Positions 27,975 to 37,338 of a stretch of 64,000 nt of DNA are shown one piece after another (position 1 is the first letter of the stretch; every line of letters starts with the position of its first letter). Made by a program: the position numbers and the translations under genes. The stretch spans positions 372,001-436,000 of the forward strand of contig JADJRC010000001.1 of assembly GCA_016712415.1 (NCBI GenBank), given 5' to 3'. The stretch comes from Lewinellaceae bacterium. GTDB taxonomy: Bacteria; Bacteroidota; Bacteroidia; Chitinophagales; Saprospiraceae. Under the pieces are notes generated by a model. That model was not told the origin of the DNA and searched no databases. It worked only from the letters and a program-made list of their open reading frames with translations.

Positions 27975-28577
27975 ATGAAAAAGAACCGGTTGCTGTTTCT
28001 TTTTGCGCTTCTTTCGGCCAGTCCTGTTTTTGCGCAAACATCTGCCCGCACAGATACCCTCTCACAGGGAGGGGCGTGGGCGCGTATGGAAGTAGAGAAC
28101 GGCGATACGACTTTTGTGATGTCGCTGTGGCCGGTGAAAATTGCTGCCAAACGCAATTTTAAGGACCTTGACGAGCAACGCATGTATTACCGTTATGTGC
28201 GGGCAGCCCGAAAGGTATACCCCTATGCCCTGCAAGCCATTGCGATGTATGAAGAAATCCAGGATCAAACGGCGGATATGAGCAAACGGAAAAAGCGCAG
28301 GTTCATCCGCAAGGAACACAAAGAACTGAAAGAAGATTTCAAAGACCAGATCAAAAATCTGTCAAAAACAGAAGGCAAGGTGCTCATCAAAATGATTGAG
28401 CGCGAACTTAACCAGCCCTTCTACACCACCATCAAGGATACCCGCGGCGGCGCAACGGCTACTTACTGGCAAACCATGGGCAAATTCTGGGGCTACGACC
28501 TCAAAGAGGGCTATAAGTCCGGCGCCAACCCCCTGCTCGACGACGCCCTGCTCGACTATGATTTCGGTGGACGGTAG
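27975..28577 (+). CDS. DUF4294 family exported protein
   Basis: 200 residues. The signal peptide is LLFLFALLSASPVFAQ. The core is the basic, helical DUF4294 region (DEQRMYYRYVRAARKVYPYA, KRKKRRFIRKEHKELKEDF, GKVLIKMIERELNQPFYTTI, TYWQTMGKFWGYDLKEGY), a family conserved almost only in Bacteroidota and of unknown function. It is predicted periplasmic. The last codons and the TAG stop fall inside a GGTGGACGGTAGAC repeat, so the final residues (GGR) come from repeat sequence. Confidence 0.82.
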   Translation: MKKNRLLFLFALLSASPVFAQTSARTDTLSQGGAWARMEVENGDTTFVMSLWPVKIAAKRNFKDLDEQRMYYRYVRAARKVYPYALQAIAMYEEIQDQTADMSKRKKRRFIRKEHKELKEDFKDQIKNLSKTEGKVLIKMIERELNQPFYTTIKDTRGGATATYWQTMGKFWGYDLKEGYKSGANPLLDDALLDYDFGGR

Positions 28578-28750
28578 ACGGTGGACGGCTTTCCCGCCGA
28601 AGATTTGAGGACGGCGGATGTCCGGAAAGGATTTGTTTATTAATCGGTTTTTCCGCATTTGGAAAGGAAAAAGTACACATAAAATTGCGTCTGGCCCCAA
28701 AACAGGATTCGGTAAAGTCTACCGTCCTCCGTCTACCGTCTACCGTCCAC
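28566..28750. repeat. Inverted pair of GGTAGACGGTGGACG repeats ending two convergent genes
   Basis: Forward copy at 28566-28588 and a reverse-complement cluster at 28719-28750. The TAG inside the unit is the stop codon of DUF4294 (28575-28577) on one strand and of the cyclase gene (28733-28735) on the other. Between them are about 130 bases with no gene. Confidence 0.75.
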
Positions 28751-30825
28751 AAAATACATCGCGATTTCGCCTTTGTTTTTGGCAGGCAGGTTTCCGCGGA
28801 AGGTGCAGTGGAAATGCGTTTTTACACAGTGGTAGGTCGTTTCAGAAATATTGACCTTGCCTGCTGCGCCGCCCTGTTCCAGGCGGGCTGCGGTATTCAC
28901 TGTATCGCCCCAAATGTCGTAGGCGAATTTGTGGCTGCCTACCACACCGGCGACTACAGGACCGGTATGAATACCGATGCGCATTTCGAACACAGGCTTT
29001 CCCGCTGCAACCTTTTCCGCCATTAAAGCGGCCAGTTCGCGTTGCATTTCCAGGGCCGCATTTACCATATCTACCGGATGGGTGTCATTGGGTGTCGGCA
29101 GTCCGCCGGCGCACATGTATGCGTCGCCGATGGTTTTGATTTTTTCCAGTCCGTATTTCTCTACGATGGTATCAAACAGGCGAAAACAGCGGTCCAGTTC
29201 GGCGATGAGCGCCTCCGGTGTCATGTGTTCGGCGATCGTGGTAAAGCCCTTGAAGTCGGTAAACATCACTGTAACAGACTCGTAGCGAACGGGTTGCACG
29301 GCGTTGTGCCGTTTCAGTTCTTCGGCAGTTTCTTCCGGAAGGATATTTTTGAGCAGGCTGTCGGCCCGCTCGCGTTCGCGCTGTATCGCGTCGTTTTTAG
29401 CGGCGAGTTCGCGGTTGGCGCGTGCGCGTATACGGTTGCGGTTGAACAACAGGGCGGCCAGCAGGGTAAGTGCGAGGGCGCCGCCCAGCAGGGCCAGTTG
29501 TCGGGTTTGCGCGGAGGCCAGTTCGGCATCCTGCACGCGCAGTTCGCGTTTTTGGGCTTCGATCTGCTCCTGCTTTTTCTGATCGGCAAAAAGGACTTCC
29601 TTTCGGGCAAACTCGGAACCAATTCTCTCATTCAGTTTGGAATAGCGGTACTCATCGTACTTCACCCGCCAATCGTATGCCGTGGCATAATCGCCCATGC
29701 CTGAATAGACTTCGGAGAAATCCTTGTAGGCGCCCTGGAGGTATTTGCCGTCTTTGCTTTCCAGTGCAATCTTGTAGTATGTATTGGTGTATTCCAATGC
29801 CTTGTCGAATTGCTTCATGCGGCCGTAGGTATCACCCATAACATTGTACACCTCCATGAGCATCTGCTTGTTGTCGAGCGAGAGGTAGATCCGTTCGGCC
29901 TGCCGCAGGTAGTCAAGCGCAACGGCATATTTGCCGGCGTGTTTGTTTGCGTCGCCGAGGTTGGTAAATATTTTCGCCTGTCCCGGCAAGTCGTCGAGTT
30001 CTTTCCAAATGGTCAGTGTCTGCAGGTAACAATTGATCGCCAGGTCCGACGAATCCACTTCATCAAGGGCATTGGCATAGTCGGTGAGCGCCTCGGCGTA
30101 ACGGCCGGGGTCGGCCTTTTTGACACGCAGGGCGAGCGCCTTCCTATACCATTCGAGTGCAGCCGGGTACCGGTCCAGTTCAAATTGAATATGTCCGAGT
30201 TGGGTGTACACCTTGGCGATTTCGTCGCGGTTGCCCAGCGATTCCAGGATAAGCCGGGCATCCAGCAGTTCGCGTTGCGCTTCCGGGTAAAGGCCCATTT
30301 CCTGGTAGGCGCCGGCGATGTTGAACAAGGCGCGGGCTTCGCGCAGGGTGTCTTTCAGTTCGCGCTGGATGGCAAGGTTCTCGCGGTGAATGGCAATGGA
30401 GGAGTCGGTCAAGCCGCGCATTTCCAGTAAAACCGCCAGGTTATTGAGCGAGGAGCCGACGTCGCGCCGATCGCCCAGGCTGCGGCGCAGCCGGAGCGCC
30501 TGGCGATAGTGCTGCTCCGCCTTGACCAGGTTGCCCCTGACCTCCTCGACGACGCCCAGGCCGTTCCACGCAACAGCCTCGCCTTTGGGAAAACTCAGCC
30601 GCCGTGCCAGCGCGATGGCTTCCTGAAGGCGAGCCTCCGCCTCGTCGGTGCGCAGTTCGTTGATCTCCCAGGCATAGTCGGTGAGCAGGATGACGCGTTG
30701 GGTGTCGGCGGGCGTTGTGGCCAGTATGCGGGCAAGGGAGTCGGCGACCGCCGTTTGGGCATGCAGAAAGCCGGCAGCGCAAGGGCTGACAGGATCAAAA
30801 ATAAATGTCCATACCGGGTTTTCAT
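28733..30825 (-). CDS. TPR-containing class III adenylate/guanylate cyclase (one frameshift at the signal peptide)
   Basis: ATG 30825 opens a signal peptide (MKTRYGHLFLILSALALP), then the frame must change near 30778 to continue FLHAQTAVADSLARILATTP; one extra T in a TTT run repairs it, giving about 698 residues. TPR repeats fill residues 60-400 (ALFNIAGAYQEMGLYPEAQ, KVYTQLGHIQFELDRY, TNLGDANKHAGKYAVAL). A coiled coil, one membrane helix (LLGGALALTLLAALLF) and a cytoplasmic class III cyclase domain follow: VMFTDFKGFT, IKTIGDAYMCAGGLP, IGIHTGPVVAGVVGSHKFAYDIWGDTVNTAARLE. The layout, a periplasmic TPR sensor linked to a cytoplasmic cyclase, is common in Bacteroidota. ATP or GTP preference is not certain. 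Confidence 0.85.
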
Positions 30826-30840
30826 ACCAGATTTTTGCTT

Positions 30841-30973
30841 GGACAGGGGGGGTTTCAGACAGGATTTACATGATCTACAAGTTTAAATCTGTCGCGTAAA
30901 GGGCAATATTTGCAAAAGATACACAACGATAGACCTGTAAATCCTGTAAATCCTGTCTGAAAAACCCCTGTCC
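30841..30973. repeat. Large imperfect inverted repeat between the cyclase gene and clpX
   Basis: Arms of about 38 bases, 30841-30879 and 30936-30973: GGACAGGGG..TTTCAGACAGGATTTACA against its complement, with an internal CAGGATTTACA duplication in the right arm. The outer end touches the clpX stop codon at 30974. Confidence 0.75.
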
Positions 30974-32266
30974 TCAAGCCGCCTTCAAGCGCCCGAGTCG
31001 CGAGCCTTCCAGTTTTTCGCGGGCATATTCCCGGTCGATGACCAGTTGCTTCTTGTCGCTTTTAGCCGCCGTGGGCAGGTCGAACATCGCATCGGTCAGG
31101 ATAGCCTCGCAGAGCGAGCGCAGGCCGCGCGCGCCGAGTTTATATTCCAGCGCCTTTTCGGCAATAAAGTCGACGGCCGACGAATCCATGACGAGTTCGA
31201 CGCTTTCGAGGGCAAAGAGTTTTTCGTACTGACGCAGCAGCGCATTGCGCGGTTCGGTCAGAATAAGCCGCAGGGTCGGCAGGTCGAGCGGGTCGAGGTG
31301 CACCACCACGGGCATACGGCCCACGAGTTCGGGGATAAGGCCGTAGTTTTTCACATCCTGGTGCCCGACATACTGGAGCAGGTTGTCCTTGTCGATGCGT
31401 TCTTCCTGGTTTTTGTTGTAGCCGATCACCTGGGTATTCACCCGGCGGGCAATAATCTTGTCGATGCCGTCGAAAGCGCCGCCGCAGATGAACAGGATGT
31501 TCTGGGTATTGACCTTGACCAGTTTTTGCTCGGGGTGTTTGCGTCCGCCCTGTGGCGGCACAAGCACTTCGGCGCCTTCCAGCATTTTCAGCATACCCTG
31601 TTGCACGCCCTCACCCGACACGTCGCGGGTGATGGAAGGATTGTCCTGTTTACGGGCGATCTTGTCGATCTCGTCGATATACACGATCCCGCGTTCGGCG
31701 GCTTCCACATCGTAGTCGCACACCTGAAGCAGGCGTGAAAGGATACTTTCCACGTCTTCCCCGACATAGCCGGCTTCCGTGAATACGGTGGCGTCGACAA
31801 TAGTAAAAGGCACATTGAGCAGTTTGGCGATGGTTTTGGCGAGCAGGGTTTTTCCGGTACCCGTCTGGCCCACAAACAGCACGTTGGATTTTTCAATCTC
31901 CACGTCGTCGCTGCCGACCGTTTTGCCAAACTGCTGGAGGCGTTTGTAGTGGTTGTACACAGCCACGGCCAACACTTTTTTGGCGTCGTCCTGACCTATA
32001 ATATATTGATCGAGAAAGGTTTTGATATCGCGCGGGGGGATCAGGTGTATGGGGCCGCTGTAGCGGCTGCTTTTCCCGGACGCAGATTCATCCTGATCGG
32101 ACGAACCACCGGGCTTGCGGAGTTCCTGGTCAATAATCTCCTGCGCCTTTTCCACACAGGCCTCACAAATCTGCCCGTCCATGCCAGACACGAGGATCAT
32201 TACTTCTTCTTCGCCGCGTCCGCAAAAGGAGCAGCGGTGCTGGGTGGGTTTGCCACGTTTTATCAT
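30974..32266 (-). CDS. clpX: ATP-dependent Clp protease ATPase subunit ClpX
   Basis: 430 residues, full length. The N-terminal C4 zinc-binding domain has Cys12, Cys15, Cys34 and Cys37 (CSFCGRG, CEACVEK). The AAA+ module has Walker A GQTGTGKT (133-140), Walker B GIVYIDEIDKIAR, sensor and arginine-finger regions (GRMPVVVHLDPL, GARGLRSLCEAIL) and an IGYN loop for ClpP docking. ClpX unfolds tagged proteins and feeds them to ClpP. It lies downstream of clpP on the same strand, but a terminator-like stem separates them, so partly independent transcription is likely. Confidence 0.97.
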   Translation of the reverse strand: MIKRGKPTQHRCSFCGRGEEEVMILVSGMDGQICEACVEKAQEIIDQELRKPGGSSDQDESASGKSSRYSGPIHLIPPRDIKTFLDQYIIGQDDAKKVLAVAVYNHYKRLQQFGKTVGSDDVEIEKSNVLFVGQTGTGKTLLAKTIAKLLNVPFTIVDATVFTEAGYVGEDVESILSRLLQVCDYDVEAAERGIVYIDEIDKIARKQDNPSITRDVSGEGVQQGMLKMLEGAEVLVPPQGGRKHPEQKLVKVNTQNILFICGGAFDGIDKIIARRVNTQVIGYNKNQEERIDKDNLLQYVGHQDVKNYGLIPELVGRMPVVVHLDPLDLPTLRLILTEPRNALLRQYEKLFALESVELVMDSSAVDFIAEKALEYKLGARGLRSLCEAILTDAMFDLPTAAKSDKKQLVIDREYAREKLEGSRLGRLKAA

Positions 32267-32300
32267 ACAAGAGGAATCGTTGATGCTTAATCACAAAGGT

Positions 32301-32345
32301 AAAGCAAAAAGGCCCGGGGCAGTGTTTAAAACGCTGCTCCGGGCT
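32301..32345 (-). terminator. Terminator-like stem between clpP and clpX
   Basis: Stem GCCCGG(A/G)GCAG(C/T)GTTT with two wobble mismatches, followed on the minus strand by CCTTTTTGC. It lies 26 bases beyond the clpP stop and could attenuate read-through into clpX. Confidence 0.65.
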
Positions 32346-32370
32346 TAATATTTGGAAGAAAACCTCCCGG

Positions 32371-33066
32371 TTACTGTTTTTTCGGATTATTCCGGTCGAG
32401 CACCTCATCCACAAGGCCGTATTCTTTGGCTTCTGCGGAGCTCATCCAGTTGTCGCGGTCGCAATCTTCCTCGATTTTTTCGTAGGGCTGACCGGTGTGG
32501 TGCGCGAGGATGTCGTACAGCGATTTCTGCATCTTTTTGATCAGTTTGTACGAAATCTCGATATCCGAAACCTGGCCTTGTGCGCCGCCCATCGGCTGGT
32601 GTATCATCACATGGCTGTGGAACAGGGCGCTGCGTTTGCCTTTGGTACCGGCTGCGAGCAGCACGGCGCCCATGGAGGCTGCCAGGCCCGTGCAGATCGT
32701 CGCCACGTCGGGCGATACATACTGCATGGTGTCGTAAATGCCGAGACCGTCGATGACCGAACCGCCGGGGCTGTTGATGAACATTTGCACGTCGCGCTTG
32801 GGATCGGTGCTCTCGAGGAACAGCAACTGTGCCTGGACGACGTTGGACACGTACTCCGTGACCGGGACGCCCATGAAAATGATGCGGTCCATCATCAGGC
32901 GGCTGAACACGTCGAGTGCAGCGGCGTTCATCTGGCGCTCTTCGATGACGTATGGCGTAAAGGCACGGACGCCCGGTACGCTGGTGTCCATGTACTTTTC
33001 GAGGTGCATGCCGCTCATACCGAGGTGTTTGACGGCATACTTTTGAAATTCATTTTTGTCGAACAT
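32371..33066 (-). CDS. clpP: ATP-dependent Clp protease proteolytic subunit ClpP
   Basis: 231 residues. The catalytic triad is Ser131 (GLAASMGAVL), His156 (MIHQPMGG) and Asp205 (DCDRDNW), with the normal 25- and 49-residue spacing. The N-terminal extension of about 30 residues includes a probable cleaved propeptide. ClpP forms the tetradecameric chamber used by ClpX. It is co-directional with clpX; tig, its usual neighbour, lies 2.5 kb upstream beyond a T9SS cargo gene. Confidence 0.97.
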   Translation of the reverse strand: MFDKNEFQKYAVKHLGMSGMHLEKYMDTSVPGVRAFTPYVIEERQMNAAALDVFSRLMMDRIIFMGVPVTEYVSNVVQAQLLFLESTDPKRDVQMFINSPGGSVIDGLGIYDTMQYVSPDVATICTGLAASMGAVLLAAGTKGKRSALFHSHVMIHQPMGGAQGQVSDIEISYKLIKKMQKSLYDILAHHTGQPYEKIEEDCDRDNWMSSAEAKEYGLVDEVLDRNNPKKQ

Positions 33067-33208
33067 GATTTACTTCAATTTTGAGGCAAGTGTAACAACT
33101 TTTCCGCTGCGGGGTTGTATCCTGAAAAAATGGAACTGTAATCAGGGATGTAGGGCGCCGGTTAGTCGATAAACGACCGGTTTGGGGGGACAAAAGTAGC
33201 GCTACTTT

Positions 33209-33394
33209 TTATTCTTTGAACAACTGGACACACTTTAGCCCCCATATTTGTCCTCCGGGTGCTAAAAATTGCAGCCCGTACGTTCCATCCGGCAACGCGC
33301 TCATATCGAGCCTGTTTTCCAGTGTCTCGACTGACAACTGCAACTGTCCCAGCGCGTTGTATACGAAAATCGTTACAGGCTCTCCTTCCGGCAA
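33209..33394 (-). pseudogene. Orphan T9SS type A sorting-domain fragment
   Basis: 61 codons reading VTIFVYNALGQLQLSVETLE ... LPDGTYGLQFLAPGGQ, a typical C-terminal T9SS sorting domain without a cargo. The frame extends back only a few codons toward the stop of the larger T9SS gene at 33413, which already has its own complete sorting domain. Best read as the tail of a lost cargo gene left after recombination or replacement. Confidence 0.65.
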
Positions 33395-33412
33395 TCCCCC
33401 GGAGACATGCTC

Positions 33413-35152
33413 TTAATGCCCCTTAACGGCTTTTCCGGTTCTTATACGCTCGTTTCCCGAAATCACTTCCCAGAAATACATCCCCGCCGGCCATGTGCCC
33501 GTATCGATTTCATTGATTCCCGTATTGATCTGCTCTTCTCTTATCAGTACGCCACTCCAATTGTACAGGCGAAGCCTGGGTGCATACAAGCGGGTATTGA
33601 AAACAAGATGCAGCCGGTTGTTGAACGGGTTGGGAAACAGGGATATCTGATTTTGCAAAACCGGGTTGTCCTGTGCCGAAATACCCAGGTACAGGGTTTT
33701 ACAGTGGGTATCCGAGCCATTGACATTGTTCACTGTCAGACAAACCGTATAAGCCCCTGTCGAGTCAAACAGATGCTCCGGGTGTCGGTCGTTGCTCCCC
33801 GTGCTGCCGTCGCCAAAATCCCACGACCAGTTGGCCGGTTCGTAATAGGACAGATCGGTAAAACCTACTGCCAAAGGATTGAGCGTATCCTGTTCGTAGC
33901 GATACCAAGCCTTGGGGAAATTGTCCAGACCCAGTGAATCGCAATCTGATCCGTCGATGGGGCCGAGGCGGTAATATGGGCTGTAACTCAAGGCCGAGCT
34001 GTTATATTTAGACAGTATTACACCTTTTTGTTGGAAATTACAATTTTGTCCAGGTTTATCCGGGTCATGGATGAGGTGAATTACTTTGACAAAGTTTAAT
34101 GCTGAAATGTATATCTTATTGTCAGGCGCCAATTGCAAAGTGAAAAATCGAGCGGGTGGAAATGTTGAATCTGGCTCATACTCACCTACTAATATTTTTG
34201 AGGCTTCCAAGTCATCTGAGTAAAGATCGTATTGATACACGGTTGTGTTGAAACTTACATACAGGTAACGGGCGTTGGGTGAGATAGCTACACCTCCAGT
34301 TGCCGAGCCTGGATGATACAATTGTCTGTGATTACTCAACAAGCCCGAACATCGGTCAAATGAATATACATCAACATAATTACCAACTGAAGCACTTACG
34401 GAATTTTTTATAGCGTATAACGTTCCATTCGGAGAAAACACAGCTTGGCCTAAACCATCGATTACAGGCAGGCCAAGCGTTTGAGAGTCCAGCACATGCA
34501 TACCGTAGGGATCGATTAGAACCCGGTAATAACGATTGGTGTTGCGTTCGTTGATCAACATCCACCAGTCACGGCCATTAGCATGTCGGGCAACTGAGAT
34601 GCGTCCGTATTGTATAGTGTCGTCTACTACGGATACCCTCCGTTGAAGAACTTCTCCTAAGCCACCGTTCCCGGATTTTTGGATCAGGGCATAGTACAGG
34701 TTCAAGCTTGCCAGGTCGCCACCTGTTGGCCACTCGGCATTACCCTGACTGCAATAAAACAGTAAGATGCTGTCGGGATGATTAGGCCAAGGCAAGAACA
34801 TGCCTCCTTGCGGTATGCTTTCATCGGCATATCCAAAAAGATACGGTACTTCCGTGTACCAAATCGAATCGCCGTTCAACATGCGCTTGTGGGAAGCGTC
34901 ATAAATCCAGTAACCATTAAATGAAGCAAAATATACTCCTCCATATGAAGATATGGTTGCATTATTTATAATAAAGGACTCAAGGTATAAAGGGTCAATG
35001 CTCAACTTTAATGACCCTTCAGAGAAGTTAAACTGCGTAATGCCATAATTATCTCCACTGCCCTGATATCCTAATAGCCATGTGTTATCATGCAGTTGCG
35101 AAAACACAGAACCGTATATAAACAGCTTTATCAAAGTAAATTTCAACTTCAT
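33413..35152 (-). CDS. Secreted PKD-domain protein with T9SS sorting domain
   Basis: 579 residues. A short signal sequence (LIKLFIYGSVFSQ) is followed by a propeller-like region of about 400 residues with repeating loops (SIWYTEVPYLFG, ISPNARYLYVSF, LAPDNKIYISAL). A PKD domain lies near residue 430 (WSWDFGDGSTGSNDRHPEHLF), then a type A sorting domain (ISLFPNPFNNRLHLVFN ... WPAGMYFWEVISG). Expected on the cell surface or secreted through T9SS. It interrupts the tig-clpP-clpX order. Its 5' region carries a GGGCGCCTG hairpin shared with another PKD gene at 46.7 kb. AT-richer than its neighbours, which fits later acquisition. Confidence 0.85.
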   Translation of the reverse strand: MKLKFTLIKLFIYGSVFSQLHDNTWLLGYQGSGDNYGITQFNFSEGSLKLSIDPLYLESFIINNATISSYGGVYFASFNGYWIYDASHKRMLNGDSIWYTEVPYLFGYADESIPQGGMFLPWPNHPDSILLFYCSQGNAEWPTGGDLASLNLYYALIQKSGNGGLGEVLQRRVSVVDDTIQYGRISVARHANGRDWWMLINERNTNRYYRVLIDPYGMHVLDSQTLGLPVIDGLGQAVFSPNGTLYAIKNSVSASVGNYVDVYSFDRCSGLLSNHRQLYHPGSATGGVAISPNARYLYVSFNTTVYQYDLYSDDLEASKILVGEYEPDSTFPPARFFTLQLAPDNKIYISALNFVKVIHLIHDPDKPGQNCNFQQKGVILSKYNSSALSYSPYYRLGPIDGSDCDSLGLDNFPKAWYRYEQDTLNPLAVGFTDLSYYEPANWSWDFGDGSTGSNDRHPEHLFDSTGAYTVCLTVNNVNGSDTHCKTLYLGISAQDNPVLQNQISLFPNPFNNRLHLVFNTRLYAPRLRLYNWSGVLIREEQINTGINEIDTGTWPAGMYFWEVISGNERIRTGKAVKGH

Positions 35153-35171
35153 TTTACAGGCCTTAAATTAA

Positions 35172-35212
35172 TGGGCGCCTGTGAATAATGTTTTTTTATG
35201 CACAGGCGCCCA
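35172..35212 (-). promoter_or_regulatory. GGGCGCCTG hairpin upstream of the PKD/T9SS gene
   Basis: Perfect 12-base arms TGGGCGCCTGTG/CACAGGCGCCCA around a 17-base AT-rich loop, 20 bases before ATG 35152. No T tract follows on either strand, so it is not an ordinary terminator. The core recurs at 46722-46749. Confidence 0.6.
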
Positions 35213-35491
35213 TATAGAGGGGAGTTTATTTTATTGCCGTGCAATGGCTATTTTTTTTGAGCCAATTGAGGCTTTATCTAGAAAAACTTGGCATATATAC
35301 TCAAAGTAAATTGGTTTGCGAAAATAAATCCCGGCAATGCATTGATTTTCAACACACTGGAATTTTGTAAATTCTTAAATTCGGGGAATTCCGGTATAAA
35401 ATCGCCGTTATTAAGAATTTGCGTCGTGTTTCGTCGTGTCGTCGTGGTGAAATTTACCCGGAATATTGGTGGCTCATGCGACACAACGTCT

Positions 35492-35539
35492 AAAAACGCA
35501 CTGCGCGCGACCCCGGCGTTTACCTGAGATCGCGCGCAG
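35492..35539 (-). terminator. Terminator of tig
   Basis: Arms CTGCGCGCGA/TCGCGCGCAG (35501-35510 and 35530-35539), followed on the minus strand by GTGCGTTTTTAG. It lies about 17 bases past the trigger factor stop. Confidence 0.75.
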
Positions 35540-35555
35540 CGAAAAAATTGAAAAA

Positions 35556-36983
35556 CTATTCCGAAGCCGCCTCGCTCAGCGCTGCGCCTTCTTCCTGCTC
35601 CGCTTCCGCTTTTTTCGTGATTTCGTCAATAATCTTGTGGAACTCATCCGAGGGGACAGCCTTGTCCGTTATCGTTACCCGCTCGCGGATGGCTTCAAAT
35701 ATCTTGTCCGTTTCGAGGTCGCGGCGGGTATTATCCACGTCCTCTTTGTTTTGCATCAACCGGTCGACGCTGCCTTCGATCACGTTGTCGGGCAGTTCGG
35801 CCTGGAAGTAGTTGCGCACACGTCTGGCATAGGCGGCGCGGACTTCCATATCGGAGACTTCGATGGCGGCCATTTCCATGACCTTGTCGCGCAACAGCGT
35901 CCAGCGCAGGTTGTCTGCAAAGGCGGGGTATTCCCGCTCGATCTGTTCGTCGTCGATCTTGCCTTCATTGCTCACCCGAAGCCAGCGTTTGAGGAATTTT
36001 TCAGGCAATTCCAGGGGATTTTGCGCCAGCAGGCGTTCCTGAAAGGCGCGCATGAGCAGTGCGTTGGAGCGTACGTCGTAGAATCCGAGGATGCCTTTCT
36101 TGAGTTCGCCGATCGCGTCTTCCTTGCTGGTCACGTGGTCGCCGCCGAAGTAGCCCTTGAAAAAATCCTCGTTCAGTTCGGCGGCTTCTGCCCGGCTCAC
36201 CTCCTCGATCACGCCTTCGAACCAGTCGCCCACTTCCCGGTCGTCATCAGGTTCGAGGTTGAGGATGTATTTGCGGTACATATCCTCCTTTTCCTGGTTT
36301 TCGATGTTGCGGGCGTTGAAGCGCAGCGTATCGCCCTTTTTGGAGGCGAGTAATTGGGCTTTAAACGTTTCGTCGGCCATGCTGCTCACCAGCACAGTGA
36401 TGGTCGTTTCCAGGCCGCCTTCTTTTACCTGGCTGCCGGCATCGCCGTCCAGTTCTTTGGAGGCCAGGCGTACCATGTCGTTATCCTGAATATCCGTCTC
36501 CGGGTTGGAGCGGGCGCCCATGCGTTTGCGGGCGTAGTTCAGGTCGTCTTCGGCCAGTTCGTCGAGGTTGGAGACCGTAAGGCGTTCGTATTTTTCGCTC
36601 TTATCGAGCCCGTTTATCTCGAAAGGCGGTACGAATCCGACTTCATAGTTGACGGCATATTCGGGTTCGGGGTCGCTGACCTTGAAGGAAAAACTGCGCT
36701 GGTTTTCTGTCGGCAGGGGCTGGCCGAGCACGTCGAGTCGGCTCTCGCGCAGGTAGTCGTAAAGCCGGTGCGACAGCATTTCGTTCAGCGTTTCGCTGAA
36801 GATCGAACTGCCGTATATCTTTTTCACAAAATCCATCGGCGCCTGACCCTGCCGGAAACCGCGGATAGCGGCGCGGGAGCGAAACTTCTTGAGTTCGGCG
36901 TCAATTTTTGGTTTGAGCTCCTCGCGGGTGACGGTGACGGTCAATTCTGCGGAGCTGTTGTCTATGTCTTTGCGGACAACCAT
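35556..36983 (-). CDS. tig: Trigger factor
   Basis: 475 residues. Ribosome-associated chaperone with prolyl isomerase activity. The ribosome-docking loop is GFRQGQAP (near residue 42) in the N-terminal domain. A weakly conserved FKBP-like domain follows (about 150-245), then the long helical C-terminal arms. The last 30 residues are acidic (KAEAEQEEGAALSEAASE). Trigger factor is usually next to clpP-clpX; here a T9SS gene and a sorting-domain remnant intervene. tRNA-Leu lies just upstream on the same strand. Confidence 0.93.
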   Translation of the reverse strand: MVVRKDIDNSSAELTVTVTREELKPKIDAELKKFRSRAAIRGFRQGQAPMDFVKKIYGSSIFSETLNEMLSHRLYDYLRESRLDVLGQPLPTENQRSFSFKVSDPEPEYAVNYEVGFVPPFEINGLDKSEKYERLTVSNLDELAEDDLNYARKRMGARSNPETDIQDNDMVRLASKELDGDAGSQVKEGGLETTITVLVSSMADETFKAQLLASKKGDTLRFNARNIENQEKEDMYRKYILNLEPDDDREVGDWFEGVIEEVSRAEAAELNEDFFKGYFGGDHVTSKEDAIGELKKGILGFYDVRSNALLMRAFQERLLAQNPLELPEKFLKRWLRVSNEGKIDDEQIEREYPAFADNLRWTLLRDKVMEMAAIEVSDMEVRAAYARRVRNYFQAELPDNVIEGSVDRLMQNKEDVDNTRRDLETDKIFEAIRERVTITDKAVPSDEFHKIIDEITKKAEAEQEEGAALSEAASE

Positions 36984-37011
36984 AAATGGGAAATTAGAAA
37001 TTTGAATTCTG

Positions 37012-37093
37012 TGCGGGCGGAGGGACTCGAACCCCCATGCCTCACGGCGCCAGATCCTAAGTCTGGTACGTCTACCAATTTCGCCACGCCCGC
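37012..37093 (-). tRNA. tRNA-Leu (anticodon UAG)
   Basis: 82 bases. The acceptor stem GCGGGCG/CGCCCGC pairs 37087-37093 with 37013-37019. The anticodon arm CCAGA-CTTAGGA-TCTGG gives loop CUUAGGA and anticodon UAG. A variable arm and a T arm with GGTTCGAGTCC are present. The class II shape fits leucine. The 3' CCA is not encoded. It is 29 bases upstream of tig on the same strand. Confidence 0.93.
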
Positions 37094-37291
37094 ATTATTT
37101 TTTTCAACAGGTTATTTCCGGGCGCTTTTCAACACTTGGCAAATTTTTTGTAACTTTAATATTTTCAATTACAAAAGCCTGAATTAACATCGCGCCGGGC
37201 CCCCTTTTAAAAAGGACGGCAAAAGTAAATCGTTTTGGTGGAAAACAAAGTATTGTAGCAGAAGAAAAACCGTTAACGGGACACAAACAAA

Positions 37292-37322
37292 TTTGGCCGG
37301 TGAAAAGTTTGTCCTAAATTTG
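37292..37322 (+). promoter_or_regulatory. Consensus promoter of the (p)ppGpp gene
   Basis: TTTG at 37292-37295, 19-base spacer, TAAATTTG at 37315-37322. The predicted transcript start is about 37326, only 13 bases before ATG 37339. Confidence 0.7.
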
Positions 37323-37338
37323 TAAGGCATCTGAACAC

